Of a stretch of DNA of 64,000 bases, positions 1-8,720 are shown piece by piece (positions within the stretch are counted from its first letter, which is position 1; the number at the start of each line of letters is the position of its first letter). A model generated the notes under the pieces. The model searched no databases, was not told the DNA's origin, and saw nothing but the letters and a program-made list of their open reading frames with translations. A program made the position numbers and the translations under genes. The DNA comes from an uncultured Flavobacteriales bacterium (GTDB lineage Bacteria; Bacteroidota; Bacteroidia; Flavobacteriales_D; Crocinitomicaceae): the NCBI GenBank assembly GCA_903935095.1, contig CAIZQH010000021.1:124001-188000 (forward strand), given 5' to 3'.

Positions 1-1060
1 GCTTGGACCTGATGTCAATGAATCTAGTTTTACTTTTGCGGTGAATCAAGCTGGAGCGATTCGCTTTGGATTAGGAGCGGTGAAAGGACTTGGTTCAGCT
101 CCGGTAGAAGCCATTGTCGAAGAACGCAAAAACGGATTTTTCACTTCCATCTTTGACATGACTAAACGTATCAGTTTGCGTGTATGTAACAAACGCGCTT
201 TCGAAAGTCTAGCTTATGCTGGTGGATTTGATTCATTCCCAGGGGTACACCGTGCGCAGTATTTCGCCATGGACCCGAGTGGAAGAAGTTTCTTGGAGAA
301 TGCGGTTCGATATGGAGCAAATTTTCAAGAACAAGAGAATTCAGCACAAGCTTCGATGTTTGGAGAATCCTCCGGAACGAGTATGCCTGAGCCACAAGTT
401 CCACGTTGTGAAGAGTGGCCAGCAATTTATAAATTGAATCGCGAGAAAGAAGTTGTGGGAATCTTTATTTCTGGGCATCCATTAGATGATTTCAAAATAG
501 AGATTGATTCGTTTTGCACGGGAAATATTGCGATGTTGAATGATTTAACACAATACATGGGGCGTGATATACTCATCGCTGCTATTGTGACCAATGCGGA
601 GCATCGTTTCACAAAACATGGAGATGGATTTGGAACACTAACGGTGGAAGATTATCAAGATGCCTTTCGTTTGAACTTGTTCAAAGAAAACTACTTAAAG
701 TTTAAGCACTTCATGGAGCCAGGAACCTTCATTACGATGAAAGGACGGATTGAGGTACCGAGGCACCGTCAGCAGGTAGAGTTTGTCGTATATAGCATCG
801 ACCTATTGCAAGATTTAAGAGAGAAACGCACAAAAAGTCTTCATTTGAAATTTTCTTCAAAGGAAGTAGATCACCTGATGATTGATAAATTGAATGAACT
901 CTTTAATCAGAATCAAGGTAATTGTCAATTACATTTCACGGTGTTTGATCCAATTGAAGGATATGAGGTAAATCTTCCATCTAGATCGATAAAGGTTCAA
1001 CCTTCTTCGCTCTTATTTAAAGAATTAGCAAAATTGGATGTGACGTTTAGGTTAAATTAA
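1..1060 (+). CDS. dnaE: DNA polymerase III subunit alpha, C-terminal part (5' end outside window)
   Basis: Replicative polymerase catalytic subunit; only the last ~350 residues are here. The frame is open from base 2 and reads through PDVNES, so the internal GTG at 41 is not a start. Visible parts are the helix-hairpin-helix stretch (FGLGAVKGLGSAPVEAI), the conserved ISGHPLDDF segment just before the OB fold, and an OB-fold region (MGRDILIAAIV ... GTFITMKGRIEVPR). The catalytic PHP and polymerase domains lie upstream of the window. It ends at a bidirectional terminator and converges on the next gene. Identification is firm from family motifs. Confidence 0.95.
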   Translation, partial: LGPDVNESSFTFAVNQAGAIRFGLGAVKGLGSAPVEAIVEERKNGFFTSIFDMTKRISLRVCNKRAFESLAYAGGFDSFPGVHRAQYFAMDPSGRSFLENAVRYGANFQEQENSAQASMFGESSGTSMPEPQVPRCEEWPAIYKLNREKEVVGIFISGHPLDDFKIEIDSFCTGNIAMLNDLTQYMGRDILIAAIVTNAEHRFTKHGDGFGTLTVEDYQDAFRLNLFKENYLKFKHFMEPGTFITMKGRIEVPRHRQQVEFVVYSIDLLQDLREKRTKSLHLKFSSKEVDHLMIDKLNELFNQNQGNCQLHFTVFDPIEGYEVNLPSRSIKVQPSSLLFKELAKLDVTFRLN

Positions 1061-1065
1061 ACGGT

Positions 1066-1098
1066 AAAAAAAAAGCGTCCATTTGGACGCTTTTTTTT
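1066..1098. terminator. Bidirectional rho-independent terminator
   Basis: A-tract, gcgtcc, loop attt, ggacgc, T-tract. The stem extends by A-T pairing and both strands end in a U-run, so it can stop dnaE and the convergent zinc-ribbon gene alike. Confidence 0.85.
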
Positions 1099-1109
1099 AT
1101 CATTGAATT

Positions 1110-1862
1110 TTATTCTTCTGTACCTTCAACTGGAACAAGGATACGTCCACAGTGCTCACATACGATGATTTTCTTTTTTGTTACAATGTCAAGTTGACGT
1201 TGAGGTGGGATTTTGTTAAAACATCCACCGCAAGATCCACGCATCACTTGTACAACTGCTAAACCATTTTTCGCGTTTTCACGAAGACGGTCATATGCAA
1301 ATACTAAACGCGTTTCGATTTTCTTTTTCGCGTCATTTGAAGACTTTAACAAACGGTCTTCATCTTTCTGCGTTTCACTGATAATCGCATCGAGTTCAGA
1401 TTGCTTGATATCTAAATCTCCTTGTTTTGAATTCAAACGATCTGTTGCTTCAGTCAACGTTTCATTTTTCAAGTCAATTTTATAACGTGCTTCTTTGGTT
1501 TTTTTCTCATGTAATTTAATTTCCAATTCTTGGAATTCAATTTCTTTTGAAAGTGATTCGAACTCACGGTTATTTCGAACGTTGTTTTGCTGTTCTTTGT
1601 ACTTCAAAATAGCCGCTTCTGCATCTTTAGAAGCGATTTTACGGTCAGAAACTTCTGTTTCTAACTCTTGCATCTCGTCGTTGATTTTCCCAACACGTGT
1701 GGTAAGTCCGCTGATTTCATCTTCCAAATCTTGAACTTCTAATGGAAGCTCACCGCGGATCGTACGAATACGGTCGATTTCAGAATCAATTTTTTGAAGC
1801 TCAAAAAGCGCGTCCAATTTTTGTGCGATGGTCACCTCTTTTTTTGTTGCCGTTGCTGCCAT
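1110..1862 (-). CDS. Coiled-coil protein with C-terminal C4 zinc ribbon
   Basis: 250 residues. Residues ~15-190 are a charged, heptad-like coiled coil. The C-terminus carries two CxxC-type pairs (CGGC near 210 and CEHC near 233), the pattern of the C4-type zinc-ribbon family (zf-RING_7, CT398-like). Family members are thought to be nucleic-acid-associated or chaperone-like; no enzymatic role is visible. ATG start at 1862 sits 3 bp after the stop of the Nif3-like gene, so the two are co-transcribed, a pairing common in Bacteroidota. Function remains unassigned. Confidence 0.8.
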   Translation of the reverse strand: MAATATKKEVTIAQKLDALFELQKIDSEIDRIRTIRGELPLEVQDLEDEISGLTTRVGKINDEMQELETEVSDRKIASKDAEAAILKYKEQQNNVRNNREFESLSKEIEFQELEIKLHEKKTKEARYKIDLKNETLTEATDRLNSKQGDLDIKQSELDAIISETQKDEDRLLKSSNDAKKKIETRLVFAYDRLRENAKNGLAVVQVMRGSCGGCFNKIPPQRQLDIVTKKKIIVCEHCGRILVPVEGTEE

Positions 1863-1865
1863 GTT

Positions 1866-2960
1866 CTATAGATAGTTAATAGGATTCGTATTTAAATCAG
1901 TTAAATGGACTGCAAATTTAGTAAATTTTTCTTTAAGTTTTTCAGCTAATAATTGCGGAGTGAATTGTTCGCTTTCAAAATGACCAATATCTGCAATAAT
2001 TAGGTGATTTTCCGCATCAAAAAACTCGTGGTACTTGAAGTCCCCTGTTATAAAAATATCTGCTTTTGACTTAATGGCATCCGCCAATAAAAAACTTCCG
2101 GATCCACCACAAATCGCTACGGTTTTTATGTATTTTTTACAGATATCCGTATGTCGAATCACCTTACAATGAAAGCGCTTTTTCAGTTGTAGCAAGAATT
2201 CAGTAGTTTCCATGGCTTCTGTCAATTCGCCTAACATTCCAGCGCCAAGATTTGGATTGACGTTATCAATTGGATAAATTTCATGTGCAACTTCCTCATA
2301 CGGATGTGCATCTTTCATCGCGGAAAGCGCTTTTCCAATGACGGATTTCGGCACCAAGTATTCCACACGAAATTCTTTTACCTCTTCGCGAAAATGACTT
2401 GTGCCAATCGTTGGATTTGCCAACTCATTTGGCATAAATGTCCCAATCCCTTCCGTTCTAAAGTGACATTCGGAATAATTCCCAATCGTTCCAACACCTT
2501 GCTCGAAAAGTGCGTGATCCAAGGCAGAAAGAGCATCTTGTGGCACAAATACAACAAGCTTGTACAATTGTTGTTGCATCGGACGAAGAATACGTAGATT
2601 CGTTAATTCAATTCTTTTGGCAATTTCAGCATTTACACCGTCAATGTGATTATCTAAATTCGTATGAATGGCATATAGGGAAATACGGTTTAGTATGCAT
2701 TTTTCAATGACACGCTCTACATAGGATGTTCCTGTGATTTTTTTCAGACCTTTGAAAACAATGGGATGATGCGCAATAATTAATTCACATTTTTTAGCGA
2801 TAGCTTCATCAACCGTCGCTTCTATACTATCCAAACAAATAAGAGCGGCGCTCACCTCTTGATCCATTCGTCCGCAAATCAAGCCGGAATTATCATACGA
2901 TTCCTGTAATGAAAGTGGAAAAGATGTTTCGAGATAGCTTACGATGTCTGCGACTTTCAT
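1866..2960 (-). CDS. Nif3-like dinuclear metal centre protein
   Basis: 364 residues, the long form of the Nif3/YbgI/YqfO family, in which a PII-like domain is inserted between the two metal-binding halves. Metal ligands are visible as IIAHHP (His64, His65), HTNLDNH (near 100) and a C-terminal GHFESEQF segment. Members form toroidal hexamers with two metals per subunit; some are annotated GTP cyclohydrolase I type 2, but the true substrate is unsettled. It lies between an outer-membrane protein gene (2 bp upstream) and the zinc-ribbon gene, in one tight run. Confidence 0.88.
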   Translation of the reverse strand: MKVADIVSYLETSFPLSLQESYDNSGLICGRMDQEVSAALICLDSIEATVDEAIAKKCELIIAHHPIVFKGLKKITGTSYVERVIEKCILNRISLYAIHTNLDNHIDGVNAEIAKRIELTNLRILRPMQQQLYKLVVFVPQDALSALDHALFEQGVGTIGNYSECHFRTEGIGTFMPNELANPTIGTSHFREEVKEFRVEYLVPKSVIGKALSAMKDAHPYEEVAHEIYPIDNVNPNLGAGMLGELTEAMETTEFLLQLKKRFHCKVIRHTDICKKYIKTVAICGGSGSFLLADAIKSKADIFITGDFKYHEFFDAENHLIIADIGHFESEQFTPQLLAEKLKEKFTKFAVHLTDLNTNPINYL

Positions 2961-2962
2961 AC

Positions 2963-3685
2963 TTAAAGTTTTCTAGTTAATGCAATGCCTCCACCTAATC
3001 CCGAGCTAAAATGTTTGTAATCTTGGTAGGGACCGTAGCTATTTGTGAGTTGATAACGGTAATTTAAGCTTATACGAAGTCCGTAATTACTTTTAAAATG
3101 AACGTGTATTCCGGTGCTTCCAGTTGCCGATAAAACAAACGATTGACACATGGTTTCATCAGTTAAGGTTAACTTGCTATTATTATTTAATGAATCGGTC
3201 CAATGAATATTTTGCTCGTATGATTGAAATAACTGAGGCGTAAGTCCAGCGCCTACAAAAAACACAAAGTTCTTTCCAGTTTGATACTTCAGTTGAATAG
3301 GCATTCCAAAATAGCGGTATTTCGTGGTATAGTCATAGCTAGAGTCAGTAGATGTAGCATTCCATTGGTATTGTTCTCCATTTTGAATCAAGGCAAGTCC
3401 ACCGTCAAAAGCAAAATGACGAGAAATAGGAGCGACAATGCCAAATTGAAAGGACCAAACTTTCAAGGCTGTTTCATACGCTCTTTCTCCCAAAGGAGTG
3501 CTTAAAAAATCAGTGTTTTGTGTAACATGTGGACTGGTCATATACCGTTGAAAATCTATGTAGATCGAGGAAGATGTGTCTTTGATTGACTTGGATTTTT
3601 TGTTGTTATCCTGACCATTCGTAATGAGTTGTGCGCTGACATACCATGGAAAGAAAAAGAAAAACAGAACAAGAAGTGTTTTCAT
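2963..3685 (-). CDS. Outer-membrane beta-barrel protein, unknown function
   Basis: 240 residues with a clear Sec signal peptide (MKTLLVLFFFFFPWYVSAQ). The mature part alternates polar and aromatic residues and has amphipathic strands such as YGLRISLNYRYQLTNSYGPY, ending in an aliphatic/basic strand (GGGIALTRKL), as in small Bacteroidota porin-like (OmpA-barrel-like) proteins. It starts the three-gene run with the Nif3 and zinc-ribbon genes. Assignment is to a fold type only; ligand and role cannot be told. Confidence 0.65.
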   Translation of the reverse strand: MKTLLVLFFFFFPWYVSAQLITNGQDNNKKSKSIKDTSSSIYIDFQRYMTSPHVTQNTDFLSTPLGERAYETALKVWSFQFGIVAPISRHFAFDGGLALIQNGEQYQWNATSTDSSYDYTTKYRYFGMPIQLKYQTGKNFVFFVGAGLTPQLFQSYEQNIHWTDSLNNNSKLTLTDETMCQSFVLSATGSTGIHVHFKSNYGLRISLNYRYQLTNSYGPYQDYKHFSSGLGGGIALTRKL

Positions 3686-3761
3686 GAATCAAAAATACGA
3701 AAAATTCAGCTCCTCAACGAAGTCTTAACACAGGTCAACGATTCGTGGCGTGCGAACACCG

Positions 3762-3769
3762 TACATTTG
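3762..3769 (+). promoter_or_regulatory. -7 box (TAnnTTTG type) before the YceI gene
   Basis: TACATTTG fits the Bacteroidota -7 consensus, 13 bp before the ATG at 3783. No convincing -33 TTTG is seen at the right distance. It lies inside the longer GTG-started reading frame, which argues for the downstream ATG. Confidence 0.45.
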
Positions 3770-3782
3770 TGAAAAAAAACAG

Positions 3783-4313
3783 ATGATGGATACTAAATGG
3801 ACAATTGACGCAATGCACAGTGAAATCGGTTTCAAAGTGCGACACATGATGATTTCTAACGTAAGTGGAAACTTCGGGAAATTCGTTGCTGAGGCAGCAA
3901 CAACTGGTGATGACTTCAGTACAGCAAACTTCAAATTTAATGCAGCGATTGACAGCATTAGCACAGGAGTAGCGGACAGAGATGGCCACTTAAAATCTGC
4001 GGAATTCTTTGATGCAGCGACTCATCCAGAAATGACTTTCCAGTCAACTTCAGTGAAAAAAATCAACGATAATGAATTGGAAATTTCGGGTGATATGAGT
4101 ATTAAAGGAGTGGTAAAGCCGATCATGTTAAAAGCGGATTTCGCAGGAATTGCTATTGACCCTTATGGACAAACGAAAGCTGGAATGTCATTGACAGGAA
4201 AAATCAAACGAAGTGATTTTGGTTTGACTTGGAGCGCAGTCACAGAAGCAGGAAATATCGTCGTTGGTGACGAGATAAACTTGAATTGTGAAGTACAATT
4301 GATTAAGCAATAA
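3783..4313 (+). CDS. YceI-family lipocalin-like protein
   Basis: About 176 residues. The YceI pattern is clear: TKWTIDAMHSEIGFKVRHMMISNVSG at the N-terminus, DGHLKSAEFFDAATHPEMTF in the middle, and a closing VGDEINLNCEVQLI strand. The family forms an extended beta-barrel that binds polyisoprenoid or amphipathic lipids. There is no signal peptide, so this copy is probably cytoplasmic, unlike E. coli YceI. The frame is open from a GTG at 3750, but the leading residues do not match the family and a -7 box overlaps them, so an ATG at 3783 (or 3786) is preferred. Confidence 0.85.
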   Translation: MMDTKWTIDAMHSEIGFKVRHMMISNVSGNFGKFVAEAATTGDDFSTANFKFNAAIDSISTGVADRDGHLKSAEFFDAATHPEMTFQSTSVKKINDNELEISGDMSIKGVVKPIMLKADFAGIAIDPYGQTKAGMSLTGKIKRSDFGLTWSAVTEAGNIVVGDEINLNCEVQLIKQ

Positions 4314-4326
4314 ACGAGATAATCGT

Positions 4327-4363
4327 GCAAAAGAAAAGCCGCATTTAGCGGCTTTTCTTTTGC
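4327..4363. terminator. Bidirectional rho-independent terminator
   Basis: Perfect 16-bp inverted repeat (gcaaaagaaaagccgc and its complement) around the loop attta. It separates the convergent YceI and XRE genes and could terminate both. Confidence 0.85.
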
Positions 4364-4364
4364 T

Positions 4365-4691
4365 TTATACTTTCGTTAGTTCGCTTTGGATGACTTGAAC
4401 TTGCTGTTTTAAAAAGGCGACTTCCTTTTGTAAGATGAGTAAATCATGCTGTACATTTAAATCACGAACGTCTGTCTTAAATAAATCTTTTGATGAATTC
4501 ATTTCTTCAATAAACCATTGCGGAGTTTGATTTAAAATACGCGCTACCTGAAAAAGTCGGGTAATGGAAATATCGGACACGCCTCTTTCCAAATTGGAAT
4601 AAGCAGCTGCTGTAATACCTAATTCATCAGCCATATTTTGCTGACTTAGGTTTTGCTTTAATCTTTCTAAGCGGATTTTATCCGCGACCAT
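4365..4691 (-). CDS. XRE-family helix-turn-helix regulator with C-terminal coiled coil
   Basis: About 108 residues. Residues ~5-60 form a Cro/CI HTH (LKQNLSQQNMADELGIT, AAYSNLERG, ITRLFQVARIL); residues ~75-108 are a short heptad-rich helix (LLILQKEVAFLKQQVQVIQS) likely to dimerise. A GTG at 4700 would add three residues; the ATG at 4691 is preferred. No target operon is adjacent: on its 5' side lies a ~490 bp AT-rich gap. Such single-HTH regulators with a coiled-coil tail are common in Bacteroidota and mostly uncharacterised. Confidence 0.8.
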   Translation of the reverse strand: MVADKIRLERLKQNLSQQNMADELGITAAAYSNLERGVSDISITRLFQVARILNQTPQWFIEEMNSSKDLFKTDVRDLNVQHDLLILQKEVAFLKQQVQVIQSELTKV

Positions 4692-4700
4692 ATTCTTCAC

Positions 4701-5192
4701 ACAACAAAGCTAATTGGTAAGAATCGAATAACGCTTACATTTTGCTTCAAAAAAGTTACATTAACTATAAAAAATATAGTATTAATAAATTTCTTAACCC
4801 ACAAAAAATTAAGAATATATTGAAATAAAAATACGGTAACTAGATAAAAAACTATATAAAATAAATAATAAATAAAACAATACAAACTAAAATAAAGTAA
4901 AGCCTAATTAATATTTATAAAGGTCACGCATCAGTATAATTGTTGAAAATACAATAACTCATAAAATGAGTAAAAATACCTATAAAAAATAGTACAAGTA
5001 CTAGTTTCCGAAGGGTATAGATAACTCATGGAAAGTGACCATTATTTTGGAGTTTAACTGATCAATGATGGAATTCACGTCGGTTAATTAGCATCATTTT
5101 TACGGGTTCAGATTTCATATTCAGGATGGGTTTTCCAGAACATGTGCAAGGAAAATACTACGTGCTATTTTAGTGATCGGCAAAAATACTAG
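4701..5192. other. AT-rich intergenic gap; possible insertion-sequence end remnant in its right half
   Basis: No credible gene. 4740-4920 is extremely AT-rich with chance open frames only. Around 5030-5100 the minus strand carries ggtcactttcc and a nearby tgatcagttaaactcc unit, spaced as in multiple terminal repeats of IS21-type elements, with an opposed ggtcac at 4922-4927. This is a resemblance recalled from such ends, not a demonstrated IS. Confidence 0.3.
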
Positions 5193-5654
5193 TCAATTCT
5201 GGCGTATCAATTTCAATGCGGCATTGATGTGCCCTACTGGATCTAATTGTGAATTGAAAACACCAATAACCATTCCTTCTTCACTCAGGATATAAGTGAC
5301 CCTTCCTGGGATTAATCCAAATAAATTACTTGGGACACCGAAAAGTTGACGTACCTCCTTTTTCGAATCCGAAAGTAAATCATAAGGTAATGCATGTTTC
5401 TGAATGAATCCAACATGGTTATCCACACTGTCGGATGAAATGCCAAATACGGCGCAACCTTCCGCTACAAAATCTGCGTAACGGTCCCTAAATTCACAGG
5501 CTTCCTTCGTACAGCCTGGTGTATCGTCCTTAGGGTAAAAGAATAAAACAACGTTGGATTTTCCTAGGTAATCCTTTATAGCTATGATTTTTCCAGTTTG
5601 ATTTGGCAAAGAAAAAAGTGGACAATTGTCCCCAACTTGAATAGGTTTAGTCAT
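5193..5654 (-). CDS. bcp: Thiol peroxidase, Bcp/PrxQ-type peroxiredoxin
   Basis: 153 residues with the thioredoxin-fold peroxiredoxin pattern: YPKDDTPGCTKEACEFRD places the peroxidatic Cys48 five residues before Cys53, the classical Bcp/PrxQ spacing for an intramolecular disulfide. It reduces H2O2 and organic hydroperoxides in the cytoplasm using thioredoxin. The start overlaps the photolyase stop by 8 bp, so it is the last gene of the photolyase/carotenoid run, consistent with a photo-oxidative stress role. Confidence 0.92.
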   Translation of the reverse strand: MTKPIQVGDNCPLFSLPNQTGKIIAIKDYLGKSNVVLFFYPKDDTPGCTKEACEFRDRYADFVAEGCAVFGISSDSVDNHVGFIQKHALPYDLLSDSKKEVRQLFGVPSNLFGLIPGRVTYILSEEGMVIGVFNSQLDPVGHINAALKLIRQN

Positions 5655-6942
5655 TAAGTGCTAGTTTAAATCGGGTGAGAATGCGATCACGCGCGAAAGC
5701 ATGGTCAATAATGGGTGTTGGATAGGAGCTTGTCCCGAATTCTGGAACCCATTTAAGAATGTATTCTTTTTGTTTATCGAATTTTTCTTGTTGAGCAGTT
5801 GGATTAAAGACCCGAAAATAAGGAGCGGCATCGCAGCCACATCCTGCTGCCCATTGCCAACCACCGATGTTACTAGCAAGTTCAAAATCCATAAGTTTTT
5901 GAGCAAAGTATGCCTCTCCTCGTCGCCAATCAATGAGCAAGTGTTTTGTTAAAAAACTTGCAACAACCATTCGAACGCGATTGTGCATGAATCCTGTTTC
6001 ATTTAATTCTCGCATACCGGCATCCACGAGCGGATAACCTGTTTTTCCAGCGCACCATGCTTGATAATGTCCTTCATTTTGCTCCCATTGGATTTTATCG
6101 TATTGTTTTTTGAAGGAGCTATGAACCGAATGCGGAAAGTGATAGATGATCATTTGATAAAAGTCTCTCCAAATTAACTCATTTAAGTACGTTTCATTTC
6201 GATCTTTGGCAACACGTGCTAATTTTCGAATGCTTATCGTTCCAAAGCGCAAATGGACACTTAATTTGCTGGTAGCGTCTAGATAAGGGAAATTGCGGTT
6301 TTCATGGTATGTCTCGATGATGTCTTTCTTGAATTTTCGATCAGGAATTTCATGGATTTGCACGTCTAGGAAGCCGAGTTCCTCCAAAGAAATCAACGAT
6401 TCTATTTGCTGTATTTGAGCAAGGTTTTTCGTGAACTGTTCGCTTGGATATGAAGTTAAATCATTATCGGTAAGCCTCGCCTTCCATTTATTGGCGTATG
6501 GAGTAAAAATGGTGTACGGTAAACCGTCATCTTTTTGCACTTCGTTTTTTTCAAAAATCACGTGATCCTTCGTACCAATAAAGGCAACACTGATTTTTTC
6601 TAATTGTGAAAAAATGGTTTTGTCGCGTTCCAAGGCATAAGGCTCATAATCGCGGTTTGTATAAACTTTAGTACAAAGGTGTTCCGTGGCGATTTTTAAA
6701 ATCAAGTCCTTGGGATTTCCAACATAGACTTTTAGGTCTGAACCGTATGTTTGGTATTGTAATTTTAATCCTTGAATTTCTTGATGTATAAATCGAACGC
6801 GTTGGTCATTGCTAGGTAGTTCTGCTAAAATATTTTGGTCAAAAATGAAAATGGGCTGAACCTTATCATTTTCTTTTAATGCTTTAAATAATCCAGCATT
6901 GTCCTCCACGCGCAAATCTCTTCGATGCCAAAAAAGTACCAT
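5647..6942 (-). CDS. phr: Deoxyribodipyrimidine photolyase (class I CPD-like)
   Basis: 431 residues. The N-terminal Rossmann-like antenna domain begins VLFWHRRDLRVEDNAGL; the FAD-binding helical domain has HNRVRM, the DWRRGE segment, and NIGGWQWAAGCGCDAAPYFR followed by FNP. These are the signatures of class I photolyases, which split UV-induced cyclobutane dimers with blue light. The usual ASNNGGWQ is ASNIGGWQ here, and the usual AAGTGCD is AAGCGCD. A cryptochrome role cannot be excluded. It lies 6 bp from the PTPS gene and overlaps bcp. Confidence 0.93.
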   Translation of the reverse strand: MVLFWHRRDLRVEDNAGLFKALKENDKVQPIFIFDQNILAELPSNDQRVRFIHQEIQGLKLQYQTYGSDLKVYVGNPKDLILKIATEHLCTKVYTNRDYEPYALERDKTIFSQLEKISVAFIGTKDHVIFEKNEVQKDDGLPYTIFTPYANKWKARLTDNDLTSYPSEQFTKNLAQIQQIESLISLEELGFLDVQIHEIPDRKFKKDIIETYHENRNFPYLDATSKLSVHLRFGTISIRKLARVAKDRNETYLNELIWRDFYQMIIYHFPHSVHSSFKKQYDKIQWEQNEGHYQAWCAGKTGYPLVDAGMRELNETGFMHNRVRMVVASFLTKHLLIDWRRGEAYFAQKLMDFELASNIGGWQWAAGCGCDAAPYFRVFNPTAQQEKFDKQKEYILKWVPEFGTSSYPTPIIDHAFARDRILTRFKLALND

Positions 6943-6948
6943 ATTGAA

Positions 6949-7353
6949 TTATTTCCCTGCGTATTCCACACAATTATTTTCCGTTTCCCAAAGTTTGATG
7001 GTCAAACCAAGATGCATCGGTATTTTTCTACGCATCAACTGCCATGCGACTATTGCAATATTTTCAGCTGTTGGATTTAACCCTTTGAACTCTGGACAAT
7101 CTAAATTTAAATTTCTGTGGTCAAAGCGATCAGAAATCTCAGATTGAATCGCGTTTTTAACGATTTTTAAATCAATCACATAACCCGTTTCCGGGTCAAC
7201 TTCTCCTTCTAACACGACTTCTAATACGTAGTTATGTCCGTGGTAATTAGGATTGCTACACTTTCCGAAAATCTCTTCATTCTGTCCCTGAGTCCAGTCC
7301 GAACGAAACAATCGATGCGCTGCGTTAAACGTAGCTCTTCTACTTACTTTCAT
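6949..7353 (-). CDS. 6-pyruvoyl-tetrahydropterin synthase / QueD-family protein
   Basis: 134 residues. Zinc ligands are His13 (FNAAHRLF), His38 and His40 (NYHGHNY), with catalytic Cys32 in GKCSNPN. DHRNLNLD and PTAENIA complete the family signature. Members make 6-carboxytetrahydropterin for queuosine or 6-pyruvoyltetrahydropterin for biopterin; sequence alone does not decide. The start lies inside the 3' end of idi (14 bp overlap). Its place beside photolyase suggests pterin supply for an antenna or cofactor, but this is inference. Confidence 0.85.
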   Translation of the reverse strand: MKVSRRATFNAAHRLFRSDWTQGQNEEIFGKCSNPNYHGHNYVLEVVLEGEVDPETGYVIDLKIVKNAIQSEISDRFDHRNLNLDCPEFKGLNPTAENIAIVAWQLMRRKIPMHLGLTIKLWETENNCVEYAGK

Positions 7354-7876
7354 ATTTTAACGCTTTTTTTATGGAAGATAAATGATCGACCAATAATAAT
7401 TTAAACCACGCGGTATATTTCTCCGGATGCAAGGCTACGTGATTGTGTAATTCCGATAAATCAATCCATTTGAAATCCATTACCTCATGCAGATTGATGG
7501 TTGGGTTTTCATTGGAAATTCCATAAAAAACATGGTCAATTTCATGTTCAATTAATCCATCTTCCAATTCAGCACGATATGTAAATTGAAAAATTTTCTT
7601 CATGCTTACATGCATTCCCATCTCCTCTTTTAATCGACGATAAGCCGCGTCTAAATTTGACTCGTTTGGACGTGGATGACTGCAACAAGCATTGGTCCAA
7701 AGGCCAGGCGAATGGTATTTTTCCATCGCACGCTGTTGGAGCAGCATTTCACCTTTATCATTGATAATTAAAATGGAAAATGCACGGTGTAAGAGTCCTT
7801 TTTCGTGGGCTTCCATTTTCTCCATCCTTCCAATGGCAAAATCTTCGGAATCAACTAAAATGACTTCTTCTAGCAT
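7340..7876 (-). CDS. idi: Isopentenyl-diphosphate delta-isomerase, type I
   Basis: 178 residues, the size of bacterial type I enzymes. The Nudix-like fold shows TNACCSHP (catalytic Cys), RRLKEEMGM (metal-binding Glu region) and the EHEIDHVFYG segment. It converts IPP to DMAPP, the primer for prenyl chains, and so feeds phytoene synthase encoded 2 bp upstream. Its 3' end overlaps the PTPS gene. ATG start at 7876. Confidence 0.93.
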   Translation of the reverse strand: MLEEVILVDSEDFAIGRMEKMEAHEKGLLHRAFSILIINDKGEMLLQQRAMEKYHSPGLWTNACCSHPRPNESNLDAAYRRLKEEMGMHVSMKKIFQFTYRAELEDGLIEHEIDHVFYGISNENPTINLHEVMDFKWIDLSELHNHVALHPEKYTAWFKLLLVDHLSSIKKALKYESK

Positions 7877-7878
7877 GC

Positions 7879-8715
7879 TTAAAGAATATTCAGATTGTGT
7901 CTTACGTAGGATGTTAGAAGAATACGCATTTTTCGGTAGTTCGGAATACGAATTCGTTCATTTAAGATGTTTTCAGCTGATTTCGCTTTGATTTTTTTAA
8001 ACAACTTAAAGTAATATTTGTATGCCATGTAAACACCGAATCGTGCATTTTTCGGGAGCTGTAAAATTCCTTCATACCCTGCTTTAAAATCCGCTTCGAT
8101 ATCTGCTTCAATTTCTTTTTTAACGATTGAATTGAATTCTCCCATGTTAATACCCGGAAAGTATGTTCGACCTAATGTTTGGAAATCATCTTTCAGATCT
8201 CTTAAGAAATTAATCTTTTGAAAGGCAGAGCCAAGTTTCATTGCGCTAGGTTTCAGAACTTCGTAGTCTTTTTCATTGCCATTAACAAAAACCTTTAGAC
8301 ACATTAAACCAACAACCTCGGCCGAACCTAGAATATACAATTCATATTGTTCTTTGGTGTAATCTTGTTTGTTTAAATCCATTTCCATGGAATGCAAAAA
8401 GGTGTCAATAAGTTCCATTGGAATGGAATAGGTATTTACTGCCCATTGAAAACTGTTAAGAATCGGATTCAATGAAATTCCCTCAGCAATCGCCTTGTAT
8501 GTTTGAACTTTAAAATCTGCAAGCAATGCTTCTTTGTCGAATCCATGAAATGAATCCACAATTTCATCGGCAAAACGAACAAATCCATAAATGGAATAGA
8601 TTGGTTTGTGAAGGCTGGCATCTAAAAAACTGATGCCCAATGAAAAGGAAGTACTATATCTTTTGGTCGTTAGTTGACTCATCTCTTGACTGATGTCGTC
8701 GAATAATTGTTTCAT
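7879..8715 (-). CDS. crtB: Phytoene synthase
   Basis: 278 residues of the trans-isoprenyl diphosphate synthase (head-to-head) family. Two aspartate-rich sites are visible: RFADEIVDSF near 45 and INFLRDLKDDFQTLGRTYFP near 165-185, plus the EVVGLMCLKVF helix. It joins two geranylgeranyl diphosphates into phytoene. It lies 5 bp after crtI and 2 bp before idi in a single minus-strand run. Confidence 0.95.
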   Translation of the reverse strand: MKQLFDDISQEMSQLTTKRYSTSFSLGISFLDASLHKPIYSIYGFVRFADEIVDSFHGFDKEALLADFKVQTYKAIAEGISLNPILNSFQWAVNTYSIPMELIDTFLHSMEMDLNKQDYTKEQYELYILGSAEVVGLMCLKVFVNGNEKDYEVLKPSAMKLGSAFQKINFLRDLKDDFQTLGRTYFPGINMGEFNSIVKKEIEADIEADFKAGYEGILQLPKNARFGVYMAYKYYFKLFKKIKAKSAENILNERIRIPNYRKMRILLTSYVRHNLNIL

Positions 8716-8720
8716 AGCCG

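Noticed and set aside
1213-1734. Plus-strand frames inside the zinc-ribbon gene
   Set aside because: Shadow frames, serine/phenylalanine-rich, of a coiled-coil gene.
3725-3989. Minus-strand frames over the YceI start
   Set aside because: Antisense of a gene with clear family motifs; unsupported.
4697-4885. 62-codon minus-strand frame in the AT-rich gap
   Set aside because: Composition is that expected from AT-rich noise (F, Y, I, L only); overlaps the XRE start region; no ribosome site.
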